Shown here piece after piece: positions 41,529-51,620 of a DNA stretch of 64,000 bases. Under the pieces are notes generated by a model. The model saw only the letters and a list, made by a program, of their open reading frames with translations, had not been told where the DNA came from and did not search any database. This DNA comes from Massiliimalia massiliensis. GTDB lineage: Bacteria; Bacillota; Clostridia; Oscillospirales; Ruminococcaceae. Position 1 is the first letter of the stretch, and each line of letters begins with the position of its first letter. The stretch covers positions 372,001-436,000 of the forward strand of contig NZ_FUHT01000003.1 in assembly GCF_900155615.1 (NCBI RefSeq), given 5' to 3'. A program made the translations under genes and the position numbers.

Positions 41529-43139
41529 ATGTTAAGACAGACCAACCAACAACCAATTACCGCCCTTTACCCAAGACTATCCCATGAGGACGAGCTGCAA
41601 GGCGAAAGCAATTCCATTTCCAATCAGAAGCGTATCCTTGAAACCTATGCAAAGCAGAACGGCTTTTCCAATCTGCGCTGGTACACGGACGACGGTTATT
41701 CTGGTGCGAACTTTCAAAGACCCGGTTTTCAAGCCATGCTTGCGGACATTGAAGCCGGAAAAGTCGGGACAGTTATCGTAAAGGATATGTCGAGGTTAGG
41801 GCGAAACTACCTGCAAGTGGGAATGTACACGGAAATGATTTTCCCACAGAAAGGTGTCCGCTTCATCGCTATCAATGACGGAGTGGACAGCGCACAGGGC
41901 GACAATGACTTTGCCCCGCTGCGGAATATCTTTAACGAATGGCTGGTGAGAGATACGAGCAAGAAAATCAAAGCAGTAAAACGCTCAAAAGGCATGAATG
42001 GCAAGCCCATCACAAGCAAGCCTGTGTATGGCTACCTCATGGACGAGGATGAAAATTTCATTATTGACGAGGAAGCTGCACCCGTAGTCAAGCAGATATA
42101 CAACCTCTGTCTTGCCGGGAATGGTCCGACCAAGATAGCCCGTATGCTCACAGAGCAGCAAATCCCCACGCCGGGAACGCTTGAATACCGCAGGACGGGC
42201 AGCACCCGCCGCTACCACCCCGGCTATGAGTGCAAGTGGGCGACCAATACCGTAGTGCATATCCTTGAAAACCGGGAATACACAGGCTGTCTGGTAAATT
42301 TCAAGACAGAAAAACTTTCTTACAAAGTCAAGCACAGTGTAGAAAATCCCCCGGAAAAGCAAGTGATTTTCGAGAACCACCACGAGCCTATCATAGACAC
42401 CCAAACATGGGAACGGGTGCAGGAGCTTCGCAAACAGCGCAAACGCCCAAACCGCTATGATGAAGTGGGTTTGTTCTCCGGCATACTGTTCTGTGCGGAC
42501 TGCGGCAGCGTGATGTATCAGCAGCGATACCAGACGGACAAGCGCAAGCAGGACTGTTATATCTGCGGCAACTACAAGAAACGCACCCATGACTGTACGG
42601 CGCACTTTATCCGCACCGACCTCTTGACCGCTGGTGTACTCTCCAATCTGCGGAAAGTGACCAGCTATGCGGCAAAGCATGAAGCCCGGTTTATGAAACT
42701 CTTGATTGAGCAGAACGAGGACGGGGGCAAACGCAGGAACGCCGCCAAGAAAAAGGAACTGGAAGCCTCCGAGAAACGCATAGCCGAGTTATCCGCTATC
42801 TTCAAGCGGCTGTATGAGGACAGCGTGACCGGGCGCATATCAGACGAGCGTTTCACAGAGCTGTCGGCAGACTATGAAGCAGAGCAACGGGAGCTGAAAG
42901 AAAGAGCCGCTGCTATTCAAGCGGAGCTTTCCAAAGCACAGGAAGCCACCGTGAACGCAGAAAAGTTTATGAATGTTGTCCGGCGGCATACCAGCTTTGA
43001 AGAACTTACCCCTACTCTGCTGCGGGAGTTTGTAGAGAAAATCGTTGTGCATGAGTGCAGCTATGACGAGAACAAGACCCGCAGACAGGACATTGAGATT
43101 TATTATTCTTTTGTTGGCAAGGTGGACTTGCCCGAATAA
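41529..43139 (+). CDS. TnpX-like large serine recombinase
   Basis: A 536-residue recombinase at the right end of the element, ATG 41529 following GGAGG. The resolvase domain shows TALYPRLSHEDELQGESNSI with the catalytic Ser in PRLSHED, VKDMSRLGRNYLQVG, and ND-GVDSAQGDND; then the recombinase domain (GKPITSKPVYGYLMDEDENF), a zinc ribbon (CADCGSVMYQQ ... CYICGNYKK) and a coiled coil ending in a DUF4368-type tail. It should excise the element as a circle and reinsert it at GA-containing sites. Confidence 0.93.
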   Translation: MLRQTNQQPITALYPRLSHEDELQGESNSISNQKRILETYAKQNGFSNLRWYTDDGYSGANFQRPGFQAMLADIEAGKVGTVIVKDMSRLGRNYLQVGMYTEMIFPQKGVRFIAINDGVDSAQGDNDFAPLRNIFNEWLVRDTSKKIKAVKRSKGMNGKPITSKPVYGYLMDEDENFIIDEEAAPVVKQIYNLCLAGNGPTKIARMLTEQQIPTPGTLEYRRTGSTRRYHPGYECKWATNTVVHILENREYTGCLVNFKTEKLSYKVKHSVENPPEKQVIFENHHEPIIDTQTWERVQELRKQRKRPNRYDEVGLFSGILFCADCGSVMYQQRYQTDKRKQDCYICGNYKKRTHDCTAHFIRTDLLTAGVLSNLRKVTSYAAKHEARFMKLLIEQNEDGGKRRNAAKKKELEASEKRIAELSAIFKRLYEDSVTGRISDERFTELSADYEAEQRELKERAAAIQAELSKAQEATVNAEKFMNVVRRHTSFEELTPTLLREFVEKIVVHECSYDENKTRRQDIEIYYSFVGKVDLPE

Positions 43140-43272
43140 CCGCCCGACCTATCCGACACAATGCGCAAGTGCCGGATAGGAACGGCAAAATTTTTTACAC
43201 TTCTATTACTTCTTTATCGCACATCAGTAAAAGGCTGCGGAATGTATTTTCGTCCCGCAGACACCAGAAGCA

Positions 43273-43656
43273 CCCGTGGCAGTAGATGCGAATTTTTCGA
43301 CACTTTGGTGCAGTTCTGAACAGGCAACTAAAATTGCATTTGCGTTACTGAATTCTTCGTGGAGTAAATGCTATCTGGAGATTATTAGTGCAATTATGGG
43401 TGGCGGAGCATTAAAAGTGGAGGCAAGTCATATCCGAAAGTTACTGTTTCCACAATATTCCGCAGATCAGTTGCAATTGTTATCCGTATATGCAGATCAG
43501 CTGCTTCAAGTCAAACAAACGACACAAGAATTACAGGATAAAATTGACACGGTTGTAGTTGCTCCATTCGAAAACGGAACAGAAATCCTTAATGAAATTC
43601 GAATATTACTAAACAGGAAACTACTAGAAAGGGGTGGCAAAAATGATGAATCATGA
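43273..43656 (+). pseudogene. 3' part of the interrupted N6-adenine methyltransferase
   Basis: The frame from 43267 (Glu-Ala) continues PVAVDANFSTLWCSSEQATK, ALLNSSWSKCYLEIISAIMGGGALKVEAS, HIRKLLFPQYS and ends at 43656. This is the classic C-terminal end of gamma-type N6-adenine methyltransferases and matches the protein cut at 31207. It overlaps the next gene by 14 bp, which shows the original operon continued straight from one methyltransferase to the next. Confidence 0.85.
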
Positions 43657-46600
43657 AGCATTACGAGATTTTGCACGTAATGCGCAGACCATGATTGACG
43701 CTGGAGCAGTCGAGGATAGATTGCGTCATTATTTGTCTTCAAAGCTATCGGCCATCTTCCCTGATTTGCCGTGGTGGATTGAGGCTCATATGATGGGCAC
43801 CGAAGAAAGGGTGCGTTTTTCATCAGAAAACGGGGACCGCCAAGGTTTTGTGGATGCGGTTGTAGGCAAAACGGCCGTTGAGTATGAAAAGAATTTGACA
43901 AACCGTCGTATTTTTGATGAGGGCTATCACCAGGTAAAAGAGTATTGTGCAGCATTATATAATGTTGGCATACCCGCAAATGAAATCTTAGGTGTGCTTT
44001 CGGACACGGTGAGATGGTATGGCTATGCTGTTTCTGTTTTAGGAGAAGCAACAGAAAGTGGTTTGTATGGCCCTGATAACATTGAACTACAACAGGTAAC
44101 CTTTGTCGATTTGTCGGTTGATACCACCGAAGAACGAAATCGTTTTGAAGGGTTTGTAGATCAGTTCCTCGGACGCGATCAGTCTCGCTTACTGAACGCA
44201 AATACGCTTGTGATGGATTTCGGTATTGAAAGTTCCTTTTACCGCAATCATGCTCGCATATTTGAAACTGCAGTGCGAACAGCGATGTCCGAAAAACGAG
44301 AGTATGCCGATCTGATTCGTCAAGTGTGGCAGAATTTTATCGCATACCTTGGAATTTCAGATTATGGTGAATTTTCCGTTGATACATATATCAATGAGTT
44401 CTATTTGGTGACAGTTGCTAAAATCATTTGCGTAAATGTCCTGGCAGGCGCTCCAGTAGTAAGCACAAGGAATGAAATACAGCAAATTCTGGATGGCGGT
44501 TATTTTTCAAACCAAAACATAGAGAACTTGGTAGATTACGACTATTTTGGTTGGTTAAATAGCGCTCCTTACTCCAGTCTTATTATGGATAGCGTGGCGG
44601 AGATGCAACAGCGCCTTGTTGCATATGATTTTTCGCACCTTGGAGAAAATGATATTTTTGGAAAACTGTTAGCGCAAATGGCGAATGCCGAGCACAGATT
44701 GATGCTGGGGCAAGAATTTACACCTCATTGGGCAGCGAGGGAAATCGTTGAATATAACATGGATCAACTTACCAGCAACAGCCCCAAAGTGTTGGATATG
44801 TGTTGCGGCTCCGGCGTTTTCCTGATCGAAACGATCAAAGCAATTCGTTATCGGTTTGCAATCAACGAAGAAAGCTATTCTGCAGAAAAAGATGCAATTG
44901 CTTTTTCCTGTGTGATGGGATTTGATATCGATCCTCTTGCAGTAATGTTGGCAAAAGTCAACTGGGTTATGGCGATGCGTGACCTATTTAGTGTACATGA
45001 CGGTAATATAGTAATTCCCATTTATCATGCAGACTCACTGTTCGTTGCGACACCAATAACACATAGAATGCCGGAAAGTGCTGGTGATTCATATGTTTTG
45101 CATTTTGATAATCATCAGGTAGAGCTTCCTGGTTTCTTGCTTTCGCCTGAACACAGGAGCACATTTGATTCCTTTATGGCGAAAGCCTATAGATTTGCTA
45201 TGATAAGAGCAAATCATCCAGAAGTGACACTTGCGGACGACGAAGTGTCAGCTGTAGTTGATTCAATAACGCAAGAAACAGAGGTTGTGTTTGCCGATGA
45301 CGAGCGTGCAGCGTTATGCATATCCGCAGGGCAGTTAATCTTGGAACTTGAGCGATTGCAACGGCAGGGTCGAAACGGAATTTGGCATTTCATTTTATCC
45401 AACAGTTATCGCCCCGGTGTAACCGCTCGACAATTTGATTGTATTGTTTCAAATCCTCCGTGGATGGCTATGAGTAAATTGGCGGTAAATCCGTATAAAA
45501 CTTCTTTGCAAACACTCGCGGACCACTATGGTATCAAACCGACAGGAGCATCCCATCCACATATGGAGCTGGCCACCATATTTTTAGTAAGCGCTGTTGA
45601 TCGTTACATAAAGGATGGTGGCTTCTGGAGCTGTATAATGCCAGGTAGTCTGTTGAGTGGATTAAACCACGAGCATTTCAGAAGCGAAAGATTTAGAACG
45701 TCCAGAGCCAGTCTACCAATGCAAATGAATGCACTTTGGGAACTTCCAATTGATACTTTCAAAAACAAAGCGGTAGTAGTATCCGGTAAAAAAGTAAATC
45801 AACCTTCACCGGATTGTTTATATGGACGTGTGTACACTGCTCCATGCGTATTTTCTGAATGCAGTTATACACTTAATCGACAAGGTGCGCGCAGCGCATG
45901 GACGAACCAAGGCGCCGATGTTGAAGTAGTAGATGTGATTAACGACAGTCCGCTCAGATTCTACCAAGGCTGCGACGTATTTCCGAGAACAGCACTATTC
46001 CATAAGTTTGTTGAAAGAACAAACGGAAATTGGGATATTTCTCCGATTGAGCGAACAGATGAATTGTGGTATTTAGTGAGTGACAGCAAAATTGAATGCT
46101 GCAATGAACTGAGTGGCAACAACATCGACAAAGAATACGTTTTCGATGCGTTTATCTCCAAACATCTATCACCGTTCGTTATTTCTGCACCGGCCAAGGT
46201 ATTGCTTCCAGGTCGAAAAGAAGGCGGCGAATGGAAAACTATTGGTGCCGCAGATCGTGTGCGCATGAACACAAGCACAAATGCAGTGTTCACTCAAATA
46301 GAAACAGGTGTCCATGAAAATTTGGTGCAATTCTTTGAAAATAGAATAAATATCTATGGTAAATAGCGCAACCAAAACTTTTCAACCGCAAATTGGCTTG
46401 TACTTTCTAACGCTAGTGGATCAAATCCGTGTGCCGCCTATATATCGTTAGAATCATACGACAGGAGCCGACTTATCATTGACCAAACGTTGTATTGGTA
46501 TTTGGCAGAAACAGAGGATGAAGCCATATTCTATACCGGGTTACTAAATAGCGACGCTTTAGCTGATGCCATAAAAGATTTTCAGCCAGAGGGTGGATTT

Positions 46601-46864
46601 GGGAAGCGGCATATTCATACACTGCCCTATAAAATTATGCCCCATTACGATCTGGAGCAGCCCTTGCATGCGAATGTTGTAGAGGCTACAAGGGTACTAA
46701 TGCGTGAGTGGGTTGAAAAATGCAGTTCCGACGCAGCTTTGGCTGCGAAACTAAATCCCAATAGTGGTGCACTGCATAGCAGAAGGCGTAAGCAGCAGTC
46801 AGCAATCAAAGCGCTAAATGCTTACGAAGGTTTTGCGGCGGCGTGTGGCGAAATTCTGAGATAA
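43643..46864 (+). pseudogene. Large type IIG-like N6 methyltransferase interrupted by one in-frame TAG
   Basis: ATG 43643 (AAAGGGG upstream) opens a protein of about 1,073 residues if one TAG codon (46364-46366, codon 908) is read through; no frame change is needed. The N-terminal 90 residues look like a degenerate PD-(D/E)xK nuclease (GFVDAVVGKTAVEYEKNL). Motif I is KVLDMCCGSGVFLIETIK and the catalytic motif is FDCIVSNPPWMAM (NPPW). Past the TAG, NFSTANWLVLSNASGSNPCA and FYTGLLNSDALADAIKDF give the normal end of such enzymes, to 46864. It may thus be a single-chain restriction-modification protein with a nonsense mutation, or need suppression. A hairpin lies at 46878-46918. Confidence 0.75.
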
Positions 46865-46985
46865 GCACAGATAGTCTGACGATCCTATTGTTCTGTTTGC
46901 AATAGACGATAGGATTGTCGAACATAAATTACCCTACATAGTTTGCACAGGATAGTATTGAAAATAACAGAAACGAGGCGAAAAA

Positions 46986-47651
46986 ATGAGCAAAGGTGTA
47001 ATTTATATACTTACAAATCCATCGTTTCCGCAGTACGTGAAAATCGGCTATGCGAGGGACGTAAAGCAGCGGCTGGACGAGCTGAACCGCAGCACTGCTG
47101 TGCCGTTTGCGTTTCGCGTCTACGCCACATACGAAGTGGATTCCGCGCTGTCGGACAAAAAGCTCCATTCCATATTGGACAAGCTGAATCCGGAACTGCG
47201 TTCCACCGAAGAAGTAGATGGCAAGCGGCGTATTCGTGAATTTTATGCTATGACACCGGAGGATGCTTATTCCATTCTGGAAGCCATTGCAGAAATCAAC
47301 GATTACAAGCACCGACTGAAAAAGTGGAAAGCCACAGCAACAGAGCAGCGCGAGGAAGCTTTGGCGCAGGAGATCAACGAACAACATCAGGAGCGCATGG
47401 CACCGTTTACATTCTCTGCCTGTGGCATCGCTGTTGGTGAGCAGATCGAATTCTTCTGCAACGGAAACGATCACACCGGCGAGCTGTGCGAGGTTGTTGA
47501 CGACAAGCACGTCAGCTACAACGGCGAAACCTGGTCGCTTACAGCGCTGGCAAAACATCTGACCGGCGTAAAAAGCGCCATCGCCGGCCCCAAATATTTC
47601 AAATATAAAGGCGAATGGCTGAACACCATCCGCCACCGCTTAGGGGTATAA
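46986..47651 (+). CDS. GIY-YIG nuclease (T5orf172-type) with DUF4357-like C-terminus
   Basis: A 221-residue protein, ATG 46986 after GAGGCG. The N-terminal GIY-YIG domain has GVIYILTNPSFPQYVKIGYA (the two motif strands), RDVKQRLDELNRST with catalytic Arg, and later Glu. After a helical linker the C-terminal ends in KYFKYKGEWLNTIRHRLGV, which resembles the DUF4357/RAMA type of module linked to modified-DNA recognition. In the island it is the best candidate for the cleaving component. Confidence 0.82.
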   Translation: MSKGVIYILTNPSFPQYVKIGYARDVKQRLDELNRSTAVPFAFRVYATYEVDSALSDKKLHSILDKLNPELRSTEEVDGKRRIREFYAMTPEDAYSILEAIAEINDYKHRLKKWKATATEQREEALAQEINEQHQERMAPFTFSACGIAVGEQIEFFCNGNDHTGELCEVVDDKHVSYNGETWSLTALAKHLTGVKSAIAGPKYFKYKGEWLNTIRHRLGV

Positions 47652-47680
47652 ATCACATAAAAAGGACTGAGGTGAACTGC

Positions 47681-48218
47681 GTGGACGACATTGTCAATAG
47701 AATAATGGACAGCGAAAAATGGCCAAATCTTGAACTGCCAGAAAACTTAGAGCTGCTCAACGAATTAGCTGATGAAAGTTTTTCATCAGGAACATTTTCT
47801 GGAATGCTGTCTGCAGTTCTGATGTACCATCAGTTGTATAGAAGCGATGTGTTTGCATTTATTGGAGGATTGTCATTTTTTAATTCAGCTATCAGTGCAT
47901 CCTGCAACCATTCGTTTCTCAATCCCGGCGAACAGAATGTTAGGTGCTTATTTGAATGAATTGAAGGACACCGTAAGCTTCTACAAAAAAGATGAGTTTT
48001 TGGAAAAAGTAGCAGCCTTCAACGTGATTCGAAATGAAGCAATTCACAAAATGCGGAAAAGTAATCTGGATGAAATTTCTGGTCGTCTTCGGTATATGAA
48101 GGTTCTTTTTGATAATATTTTTGAATTGTATGATGAAATCCAGGATGATTTCCGTATAACATTTCACAGTTTTCGAAAAGATGTATTCTTTGATGAGTAC
48201 GGTCCGGAGAATGAATAA
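47681..48218 (+). pseudogene. Hypothetical island protein split by a frameshift
   Basis: Two overlapping frames form one protein of about 178 residues. The first starts at GTG 47681 (GAGGTGA upstream) and gives VDDIVNRIMDSEKWPNLELP and MLSAVLMYHQLY; near 47838-47842 an extra base moves the reading to EAMCLHLLEDCHFLIQLSVH, NRMLGAYLNELKDTVSFY and FNVIRNEAIHKMRK, ending at 48218. The helical pattern and RNEAIHKM motif recall small proteins beside abortive-infection/HEPN-like genes. Function unknown; damaged in this copy. Confidence 0.6.
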
Positions 48219-48233
48219 ACCGGAGGGAGTACT

Positions 48234-49580
48234 GTGCTAAATATCTCTAACAGACCGTTAACAACCGCCGATTTTCCGGAGTTTGCCAGCGAAAATGCAG
48301 CATTTCAGAAAGAACTAACACTGGTGGCGCACTATAACAACGCCCATAAAGGAATTATAGACACGGACTTTATTCAGTGGGCGTTGGATAATTCTATATC
48401 CTACCGCGTAGTGCATTGGTTTATTTATGATTTTTCGGGTGTTGATGACGAAAAGATTCTATGTTTTTTGGATGGCGTTTTCAATCATTACACCATGTAC
48501 TATGACGAGAGCAATAACTGCCTGAAATTCAAATTCAAAGACGCGGCCGGTGATTTAAATGTGGATTACACCGAGGATTACGTTTTAGCAGGTATTGCTT
48601 TTGAAGGAACAGAACCGCCGTTAGATATAGATACTGTTTTTTCAAAGCTACAATTGCAGAAATCCATTGTTGACGTGAAACAGAAGCATTTGATCGGAAA
48701 AGTCCCAGAAGGAACGCATAAATTTCTGCACGCGCTAAATTCAGCAAAAGTGGAATCGGTATTGACCGATATGCTGTCAGTCGATAATTTGTACATCCAT
48801 TGGAGCGCGATCAATCTGCTCTACTACTCACGGGTAGATATCGTGGATTCCGTTTTGTCAGTTTCGGTTTATCACAACGAAATCAAAAATGTGCTGTTTA
48901 AGTATGCACAGCGCGATGAGGACTATATCCTTCCATTATTAGCGCGGTATAATTATCCCAATATTGATCCAGGCAAAATCAAAGAGTATTGTGTTGCAAT
49001 GGTGAACTGGATAGAAGGTATTGCCTCGGATGATGTTGACGATGAATTCTTACTCGAATTTCTACGTCAAGAACTGAAGGCGTCAGGCAGGAAGGAAGAC
49101 ATACCGTTTCTTATTGACAACGAGGATCACATACTGATCGACGGGTTTGCTGCCGATTACATGTCAAGAATGGGGATATTCCAGGGTAGCACACATGTTT
49201 TTGATGAAATATCCGAAGTACAAGAAGTGTTGGAAAGCACACCTATAGATGGCGAGTTTTTATTCTATCGAGCAGCATTCCGCTTTGAAAAATCACACGA
49301 TTCAAAATGGTTGCAATTGTGTGATATTGTGGCAGGCATTATGGCATCCTTTTTTACATTTGCCAACCGCGTCACAGTGGAGGAATGCATTCTGATCTTT
49401 GGAATGATTAATGCGCAGCAGAAACGGAATTTGATTTTGCTTCATCGACTTATGAAAAAGAGTACAGATAAGAATATGTTTTTTACACAGAAATCAAACG
49501 TGTTTTCACAAACGGAAGTCTGTGTTTTTATAGGAAAACTGGCCGAACGCTTTGATGCGGCTGATTCAAAACCAGAATAA
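48234..49580 (+). CDS. Hypothetical island protein with a possible DUF3800-like end
   Basis: A 448-residue protein with GTG start 48234 after GGAGGGAG. No clear domain for most of its length; acidic and helical in the middle. The C-terminal part FRFEKSHDSKWLQLCDIVAGIMASF resembles the last motif of DUF3800 (RNase H-like) proteins, but the first acidic motif of that family is not evident, so this is tentative. It is placed between a damaged small gene and a helicase gene, with short spacing, so it belongs to the same operon. Confidence 0.6.
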   Translation: MLNISNRPLTTADFPEFASENAAFQKELTLVAHYNNAHKGIIDTDFIQWALDNSISYRVVHWFIYDFSGVDDEKILCFLDGVFNHYTMYYDESNNCLKFKFKDAAGDLNVDYTEDYVLAGIAFEGTEPPLDIDTVFSKLQLQKSIVDVKQKHLIGKVPEGTHKFLHALNSAKVESVLTDMLSVDNLYIHWSAINLLYYSRVDIVDSVLSVSVYHNEIKNVLFKYAQRDEDYILPLLARYNYPNIDPGKIKEYCVAMVNWIEGIASDDVDDEFLLEFLRQELKASGRKEDIPFLIDNEDHILIDGFAADYMSRMGIFQGSTHVFDEISEVQEVLESTPIDGEFLFYRAAFRFEKSHDSKWLQLCDIVAGIMASFFTFANRVTVEECILIFGMINAQQKRNLILLHRLMKKSTDKNMFFTQKSNVFSQTEVCVFIGKLAERFDAADSKPE

Positions 49581-49595
49581 AACGAGGTAACCACT

Positions 49596-51572
49596 ATGCG
49601 TAATTTGAGATCCTATTACTCTGCGACGATTGCGGATTTTTTGCAGCAGTCGAGCAGCGAAATCATCGGAATCATCCACTCCAACGATATTTCGGCAGAG
49701 ACGACGATCCAGCAGAGCAATACCTGGGAGTCTGAGGTGCAGATTCTCAAGGATCAGCTGCACCCATTTTCGGACGGTAGGATCATTTTCGAATATACCA
49801 TTCCCCGCATGGGAAAGCGTGTGGACGCAGTGGTGCTTTACCGGAATATCGTTTTTCTCCTGGAGTTTAAGTGCGGCGATAGCGAATATTGCCAGTCTAC
49901 ATATGACCAGGTGTACGATTACGCATTGGATTTGCGCAATTTCCAGAAGGAAAGCCATAATAAGCTGCTGGTGCCTATGATGATTTCCACGCATGCGCCC
50001 CGGTATCAGAATACACTCACAGTACGCGATCGCATTGTGGAGCCGATCCGATGCAATGCCAGAAATATTGGTATTGCAATCGAGCATATTGCCGAACAGT
50101 TTAATGAGGCGCCCTTCGATTACGAGGCATGGGAGAATTCAGAATACCTTCCCACGCCCACGATCGTAGAAGCAGCGCAGGCGTTGTATCGCGGTCACAA
50201 TGTCCATGACATTACCCGCAGCGACGCAGGCGCAGAGAATCTGACAGTCACTACCGATGAAATCAACCGCATTATTGAACACAGCAAAGCAAACGGCAGA
50301 AAGTCTATTTGCTTTGTAACAGGCGTTCCCGGGGCAGGCAAAACGCTGGTAGGATTGAACATCGCCATCCAGCGCTCGGACGCACAGGCCGGTGAACATG
50401 CAGTATTTTTGTCTGGTAACTTCCCGTTGGTGACGGTGCTGCAGGAAGCGCTGGCTCGCGACAAGGTGGAGCAGGAAAAACAACGCGGTAACCGTGTGGC
50501 CAAAGCAGATACTCTGCGCAGCACATCCGCATTTATTCAGATTATCCACAAATATCGCGATTCCTTCGTCGGCAATGATAATGTACCACCGGAGCGCGTT
50601 GCCATTTTTGATGAGGCGCAGCGTGCGTGGACTCACGATATGATTAGAAAATTTATGCGCACCAAGAAAGGTGTGCCAGATTTCCATTGCAGCGAACCGG
50701 AATTCCTGATCAGCACCATGGACAGACACCAGGACTGGGCAGTGGTTATTTGCTTGGTTGGTGGCGGCCAGGAGATCAACACCGGCGAGGCCGGACTCCC
50801 TGAATGGTTTGATTCGCTGAAGCGGTCCTTCCCGGATTGGGACGTATATATCACACCGCAGCTCAACGATGATGAATATCGCCGCGGCAGGGCGTGGTCG
50901 GACATGCTGTCAGGGCTGCAGACATACGAAAGAGACAAGCTGCACTTGGCGACCTCTGTGCGGTCCTTCCGCACACCGGATTTGGCGGCGTTCGTGAAAG
51001 CTGTGCTGGATGCAGATACAGACGAAGCAAAAGAGCTATATCAGCGCATCAAAGATAAATATCCGATCGTGATCACCCGCGACCTGAACAAAGCAAAAGC
51101 GTGGGTGCGAGAGCAATGCCAAGGCACCACGCGCTATGGCTTACTGGCCAGCAGCGGCGCTCTGCGTTTGAAACCGGATGGCATCTTCGTAAAGAATGAG
51201 ATTTCGGTTGCTAACTGGTTTTTGAATGGCAAAGACGATGTGCGTTCCAGCTATATGCTGGAGGATGTGGTGACGGAGTTCGATATTCAGGGACTGGAGC
51301 TGGACTATTCCGTTGTTGCGTGGGATGCCGATTATCGCTATGTAAACGGTGAATGGACCTACAACAACTTTGTGGGCAATCACTGGAACAACGTAAATTC
51401 CGAAGAAAAGCGGCTGTATCTGAAAAACGCATACCGTGTACTACTCACCCGCGCCCGTCAGGGCATGGCTATCTTTGTGCCAGCGGGTAGCGATAACGAT
51501 CAGACCCGTAGGCGCGAGTGGTATGATGGGATTTATGGGTATTTGAAAGAGATTGGAATCCAAATCATATAA
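49596..51572 (+). CDS. DUF2075 helicase-like protein with N-terminal PD-(D/E)xK nuclease
   Basis: A 658-residue protein, ATG 49596 after CGAGGTAAC. Residues about 65-95 hold RVDAVVLYRNIVFLLEFKCG, a PD-(D/E)xK nuclease core with D-x(n)-ExK. The superfamily 1 helicase-like part (DUF2075) follows: CFVTGVPGAGKTLVGLNIA (Walker A), RVAIFDEAQRAW (Walker B), TSVRSFRTPDL, FDIQGLELDYSVV, and KNAYRVLLTRARQGMAIFVP. Such nuclease-helicase proteins are frequent in phage defence. The strongest functional marker, with the GIY-YIG gene, for a restriction role of the island. Confidence 0.9.
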   Translation: MRNLRSYYSATIADFLQQSSSEIIGIIHSNDISAETTIQQSNTWESEVQILKDQLHPFSDGRIIFEYTIPRMGKRVDAVVLYRNIVFLLEFKCGDSEYCQSTYDQVYDYALDLRNFQKESHNKLLVPMMISTHAPRYQNTLTVRDRIVEPIRCNARNIGIAIEHIAEQFNEAPFDYEAWENSEYLPTPTIVEAAQALYRGHNVHDITRSDAGAENLTVTTDEINRIIEHSKANGRKSICFVTGVPGAGKTLVGLNIAIQRSDAQAGEHAVFLSGNFPLVTVLQEALARDKVEQEKQRGNRVAKADTLRSTSAFIQIIHKYRDSFVGNDNVPPERVAIFDEAQRAWTHDMIRKFMRTKKGVPDFHCSEPEFLISTMDRHQDWAVVICLVGGGQEINTGEAGLPEWFDSLKRSFPDWDVYITPQLNDDEYRRGRAWSDMLSGLQTYERDKLHLATSVRSFRTPDLAAFVKAVLDADTDEAKELYQRIKDKYPIVITRDLNKAKAWVREQCQGTTRYGLLASSGALRLKPDGIFVKNEISVANWFLNGKDDVRSSYMLEDVVTEFDIQGLELDYSVVAWDADYRYVNGEWTYNNFVGNHWNNVNSEEKRLYLKNAYRVLLTRARQGMAIFVPAGSDNDQTRRREWYDGIYGYLKEIGIQII

Positions 51573-51620
51573 TCTGCCGTTTCATAAAACGGAGATAAGA
51601 AAAAATAGGGTTGATTATTA

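Larger units (their letters stand above)
31202..43266 (+). mobile_element. 12,065-bp integrative mobilizable element (Tn4451/TnpX-like) with tetracycline resistance
   Basis: Bounded by GAAGCA at 31202-31207 and 43267-43272, in the same codon phase of the methyltransferase it splits; removing 12,065 bp rebuilds the gene exactly. Content from left to right: P-loop kinase-like gene, tet attenuator and ribosomal-protection gene, Xre-membrane protein, methyltransferase, sigma factor, HTH, probable transfer origin, MobC, relaxase, replication proteins, TnpW, and a large serine recombinase at the right end. TnpX-family elements insert at GA dinucleotides, consistent with the repeat. It has relaxase functions but no coupling or channel genes, so it must be mobilised by a helper. 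Confidence 0.85.
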
